DNA of 64,000 nt from Mactromeris polynyma (taxonomy: Eukaryota > Mollusca > Bivalvia > Venerida > Mactridae), in assembly GCA_032209605.1 (NCBI GenBank), contig JASFXZ010000001.1:16758256-16822255 (forward strand), given 5' to 3'. The notes under the pieces are model-generated. The model was given only the letters and a program-made list of their open reading frames with translations. It did not search any database and was not told the origin of the DNA. Shown here in pieces: positions 60,020 to 64,000 of the stretch. Every line of letters starts with the position of its first letter. Positions within the stretch are counted from its first letter, which is position 1. A program made the translations under genes and the position numbers.

Positions 60020-60744
60020 GGGGCGTTTCATCAACGGTCGCATCGCAATTCGCAGCTGATAATCGCAAAATCGCAGACAAAAATCGCAAATCGCGTTTCA
60101 TTAAAAATCGCAAAATTGCGACGGCACCTGTTAACCTGTATAAAATCGCAAATATTAGCGACTGGGTTCTTCCACTCGCAAACCACTGTATTCATCGTAA
60201 CATGACCGAAAAACATGTTATCATAATAACGATAAGTGTTAAAAGTCATCAATCAGCGAATAAATCGCATGGATATTTTTGCAAAGGGAGAGCATTCACA
60301 AATAACATTTGTTTACAAAATAGTAGTGACCTTGGAATCCGGTCTTGGTCACAGAACGGTCCATGTGGGTTTTATCTATGCAAAAACCGCGGGAGGTGAT
60401 GTAGGTCGGCGGGGAGTCGAGGAGCCATCCTGTGAGAAACGCCGTCAACTCTGTTATGTCAGAGGAGTGCTTGAAAGCTCAGCAAGTGTCCAATTCGAGC
60501 TTCTCGACATGTCTGTTTGACAGAATGCGAAAACAGGTACGCTTGGTGACGTCATTTTACAGACTATGCGCCTTTTGATTCTTAGTGACGAAAAGGAACT
60601 TTGCGATCGGCTTTAATTGACGGAAAGTATAATTGCGATAGTGTTGATAAAACGTAAATAGTGGTAATCGCAAATGAACTAGCAAATGATAGCGATCTGC
60701 GATTTTACGACATCGCATCGCTAATATTTGATGAAACGCACCCC
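60020..60744. mobile_element. Non-autonomous DNA transposon, about 725 bp
   Basis: The ends GGGGCGTTTCATCAA and TTTGATGAAACGCACCCC are inverted repeats. Both subterminal regions are packed with short 'atcgcaaa'/'tcgcga'-type motifs in opposite orientation, typical of transposase binding arrays. The middle has a 94-codon ORF from a TTG/CTG-type codon with no recognised domain. The superfamily was not determined because the target duplication is unclear. Confidence 0.65.
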
Positions 60745-61849
60745 AGATGTTCTGAGAGTAATTTAGTCAGTGCTTTGTACATTTGTTAATTGTCTAGTTT
60801 CAAAGGTAATAACAGGACTGATGCTGATGCAGTGTTCTTGTCATCATGATCTATGATGTTTTCATCAGATCGTATCGTAACTGTGTCTCCATTATTTACA
60901 CTCGTTGTGTGAGAATACAAGGAGCAGATTAAACAGCACGTTATCTATGTAAATAGATTGCCTTATTTCGAAGTCAAATGCCTTCAAATGATTATGAACA
61001 TATTTTCCGAGCCTCGATCTGTGTTTTTTTATTATGATGAAGCCCAAAATAAGCGTTTGAATATCAATCGATTCTACATCATTTTCCTATCATGGAACAC
61101 TTAGTTTACAGATATAATGTATCTGCGATTAACGATAGCATCCTGTTGCAACTATCAATGAGCAACATATGAAGACAACACGCATTTCGGTAATTACTCA
61201 TTTGACAATTTAAAAGTAAGTTCTTTGAAAAGCAAACTTTTGACGTTGATATTTCTCTTATAAACATAAGCTAGCTTGTTGTGTTATCTTAAGCGCTCGA
61301 TGTGATCCTGTATAGCAGTTGGATATGTCCTCTATATTTTATACATTTAATGCTTACGACCTGTATTTCTGTTGATCATCTCTGCGATAAAACAATATTT
61401 TTCTTGTAGCTTCATGTTAAGCGAAACAGCAAGACGTAGTTGCCGGCCTGGAAAATTACATGAATTACTTCTTAGATTGCTTCATTTAAATAGATTGCTT
61501 CTTAACTTATATCTTTGACCTTGAACATGTTTATCAGGTAAACAATTTGCAGGTGGGTGTTATCTTTAAACCTTTATCATTTCTAAACGCAAAACAACAG
61601 TGAAACATTACAAATTAATTACAAGAATCTCATATGATAATATGACTGTCTTCCATAAAAAAGAATTTGCTAAATAGAAGTTACTCAATATTGTTTGAAC
61701 AATGCGAAATAAAGTATTTGTTTATTAAAGGCGTGGTGGTTTTGATTCTGATTTCAACATTTCGCCGCACAAAGTTGTAGGTGAATGTGATTGGAAACAC
61801 GTAGGCTAAATGTTTACTAATTTCTAGATGGCTTTGCTACCACTATGAA
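60745..61849. other. Unassigned sequence
   Basis: Nothing recognised. Confidence 0.4.
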
Positions 61850-62992
61850 AGGTTTACCCCAGAGACACTATAATGATTGTTCCAAATAAACAAACGTTTA
61901 ATTGCAAATAGATGATATTCTGTGATGTATAATGTATCATTGTTTGCTCTCTACTTTGACAAATGATTAGTATCCACCCATATCGTTATAGTGGCAATGT
62001 GTTTATTGTCAAGACCCTGATTAACTGTTAGATAATAACAATATTTCTATATATATTTTCTATACCTGGCCCATACTAGACATTAGAGTTTTGTATTCCA
62101 ATGTTTTATTTAAAATTCGTCCCTTGTTCAGTAGTTTAGTTACTAAGCACGAGTACTTCTATGTCACGTTATCGGTGTAAAATGAACCAATGTTTGTGAA
62201 TTTATCGAATATTCACATAAGCCAAATTTAACAGTTGTGTCAACAGTGCTTAAACAAGCGACAATAAACAAAGCTAGTGGACATCCAGTATCACAACCAG
62301 CAAGGGTTCTACAACGTTGTGTACATGCTTAAACAGCGACAATAAACAAAGCTAGTGGACATCCAGTATCACAACCAGCAAGGGTTCTACAACGTTGTGT
62401 ACATGCTTAAACAGCGACAATAAACAAAGCTAGTGGACATCCAGTATCACAACCAGCAAGGATTCTACAACGTTGTGTACATGCTCAAACAGTGACAATA
62501 AACAAAGCTAGTGGACATCCAATATCACAACCAGCAAGGATTCTACAACGTTGTGTACATGCTTAAACAGTGACAATAAACAAAGCTAGTGGACATCCAA
62601 TATCACAACCAGCAAGGATTCTACAACGTTGTGTACACCTCAACGATTTAAACGTCCCAGTCGTTATTGATATCATTGAAATAGACAAAATTTACTGTAT
62701 ATGTGTAGCTGTTTCTATTGCTATGTTATATAAAATGTATCGCAGCAGGGACCAGGTGGTTACGACGCTATTCTATCATATACAATCGATGATAATGGAG
62801 ATACTACTGCCATACAACGTGAATATTACAGAAATGTTGTAACAGTATGCTGGATATACCCGACATTAGACTGACAACCAGGTGTGTACAGTGCTGAGCA
62901 GAACCTCACATTGTGCTCAGCTTGTTCCCATTTTATCTGTACAATATTGATTATCGTGACAAATTAAATGTCTACTTTAGATATCAAATAAA
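61850..62992 (+). pseudogene. Decayed fourth KCNE-like copy
   Basis: Homology to gene copy 3 is seen in four blocks: upstream flank (61,900-61,945); the N-terminal exon part, with RILQRC...NVPVVIDIIEIDK matching copy 3's KILQGC...NVPVYIDIIEHDK; the 3' end ('gtgaatattacagaaatgtt', 62,819-62,838); and the poly(A) region (AATAAA at 62,987-62,992). The transmembrane segment is shortened (ICVAVSIAMLYKMYRSR) and most of the cytoplasmic domain is deleted. No ATG opens the frame, and the N-terminal part is broken by a tandem repeat with in-frame TAA codons. Confidence 0.7.
62263..62635 (+). repeat. 78-bp tandem repeat made of coding sequence, 5 copies
   Basis: Units start at 62,263, 62,341, 62,419, 62,497 and 62,575, exactly 78 bases apart (26 codons). 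Each encodes the piece corresponding to residues about 22-40 of gene copy 3, including the conserved Cys. Most units end in 'catgcttaaaca', giving an in-frame TAA; the one ending at 62,490 has 'catgctcaaaca' and is open. The last unit runs into the rest of the pseudogene. Confidence 0.92.
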
Positions 62993-63082
62993 TTGATTTA
63001 CTTTGGTGCTGGAAAAATAGTTCCAGATTAATCTATTCTTGTCTGTATTGAAAGAAATACTAAGATATTGGAGTGATCGCCA

Positions 63083-63310
63083 AATATACAAGATAGTGCT
63101 TCTCCGCACAGATCCCAGGAAAACACCAGCATACGAAACATAAGGGATTAAGGAGGCGCGATGGCAAATATCTATTAGAATGCGGGAGAATGGAATTGTC
63201 TGGTTGACCATCAAAATCACAACGGGGAATCCATCGAACAGATGGGATAAAAGGGAATGAATGGATGGAACGCACCACAAGACAAACTAAGACATACAGT
63301 TGCCATGGCC
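63083..63310 (+). repeat. R1 dispersed repeat, copy i
   Basis: Blocks in order: 'cgccaaatatacaagatagt', 'gcttctccgcacagatccca', 'ggaaaacaccagcatacgaa', 'attaaggaggcgcgatgg', 'attgtctggttgaccatc', 'accacaagacaaactaag'. This is a near-complete copy. Confidence 0.65.
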
Positions 63311-64000
63311 CGAAGTTTACAATATGATAGTTAATACACTAAAATACAGTCTTTTTAACACTGTTCGGGTAAAATAACTCTATTCGAATTAACAAATGTA
63401 CAAACAGTTTTGAACAAAAATATGTTTCCTGTCGAATTTACATACAACTGATTAACAATATGTTCAGTTCTAATGTCTCTTAATACATCCTACTCATTTC
63501 GTTCTTCACTGAAACATAATAACGGATGTAAGTTAAAATATCCATTTAAATCATTGCCTGCGTAGGTCTCCGAAACTAAATTAAGTAATTACACGACGTT
63601 TGAGTAAATAAGTAATACCAACCCATATACAGCATGGGATATGTATGACTACTTAACTAACATACATTGTAACAAGAAAGTTGAGTGAATTGGTAATTCC
63701 AACGCATATGCGACATAAATCAGAATTGCCTATCGAAATTTAATGTAGTAAAGTGTAAATTCCTCGTTTCTGTTTAAAACCAGACATTATATAAATACAA
63801 ACGAATACAATAAATAAATAAACGAGTGTCGAATTGATAGCTGTGTGGTATGTTCAACCCAATAGAATTGCATTAAATAGTTGATATCGAGATTTCTTTG
63901 AATTAAAAGTAGCTTTTTTAGAAATCAAAACGTACGTAGGACATTTATGTGATTGGTATTAGAAAGTTGAAGTTAGAAAGAGATGTTTTCAAACGAACAG
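63311..64000. other. Unassigned AT-rich sequence to the window end
   Basis: Two similar phrases, 'taatacca acccatat' near 63,613 and 'taattccaacgcatatg' near 63,695, form a weak local duplication. Nothing else is seen. Confidence 0.35.

Overview
The window is gene-poor, AT-rich animal DNA with no bacterial features (no operons, no RBS, no dense ORFs). A tRNA-headed SINE and two other interspersed repeats recognisable from memory as common in mollusc and especially bivalve genomes (2.60-2.76, 5.43-5.64 and 33.30-33.46 kb) point to a bivalve mollusc. The species cannot be named from sequence alone.

The only convincing genes are a small same-strand paralogue family at 10.0, 27.2 and 53.5 kb, plus a decayed member at 62.2-62.9 kb. 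Each intact copy encodes a 185-214 residue protein. It has a glycosylatable N-terminal part with two spaced cysteines, one transmembrane helix, a basic/acidic juxtamembrane helix and an acidic variable tail. In each, the whole ORF lies in one exon, 45-66 bases after a clear 3' splice site. Architecture and helix sequence resemble KCNE-type potassium-channel accessory subunits; this is inference. The first two copies sit in a tandem segmental duplication (about 8.17-18.04 kb and 26.05-33.24 kb) whose halves have since gained different insertions.

Most of the rest is repeats. The dominant object is a 7.07-kb minisatellite (18.72-25.80 kb) built of 24- and 30-base units that contain no C on the + strand; it shows higher-order structure and a distinct 3' zone. 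A second array (14.42-17.03 kb, 34/38-base units) and three smaller ones (5.93-6.55, 11.82-12.20, 49.09-50.41 kb) are also present. A dispersed repeat family, called R1 here, has at least nine copies, and both big arrays end at an R1 terminus. Other mobile DNA: a full-length but dead mariner (38.12-39.35 kb) with TA target duplications, a LINE 3' end (31.5-32.7 kb), a Tc1-like transposase remnant (3.5 kb), three pogo-like MITEs, three palindromic MITEs (one split by a nested foldback element) and a 725-base element with inverted ends (60.0-60.7 kb).

The 34-49 kb interval is mostly unassigned. It holds a few weak candidate exons, the best being a two-exon small secreted protein at 42.13-43.03 kb. 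The long ORFs over the minisatellites are repeat artefacts without ATG starts.
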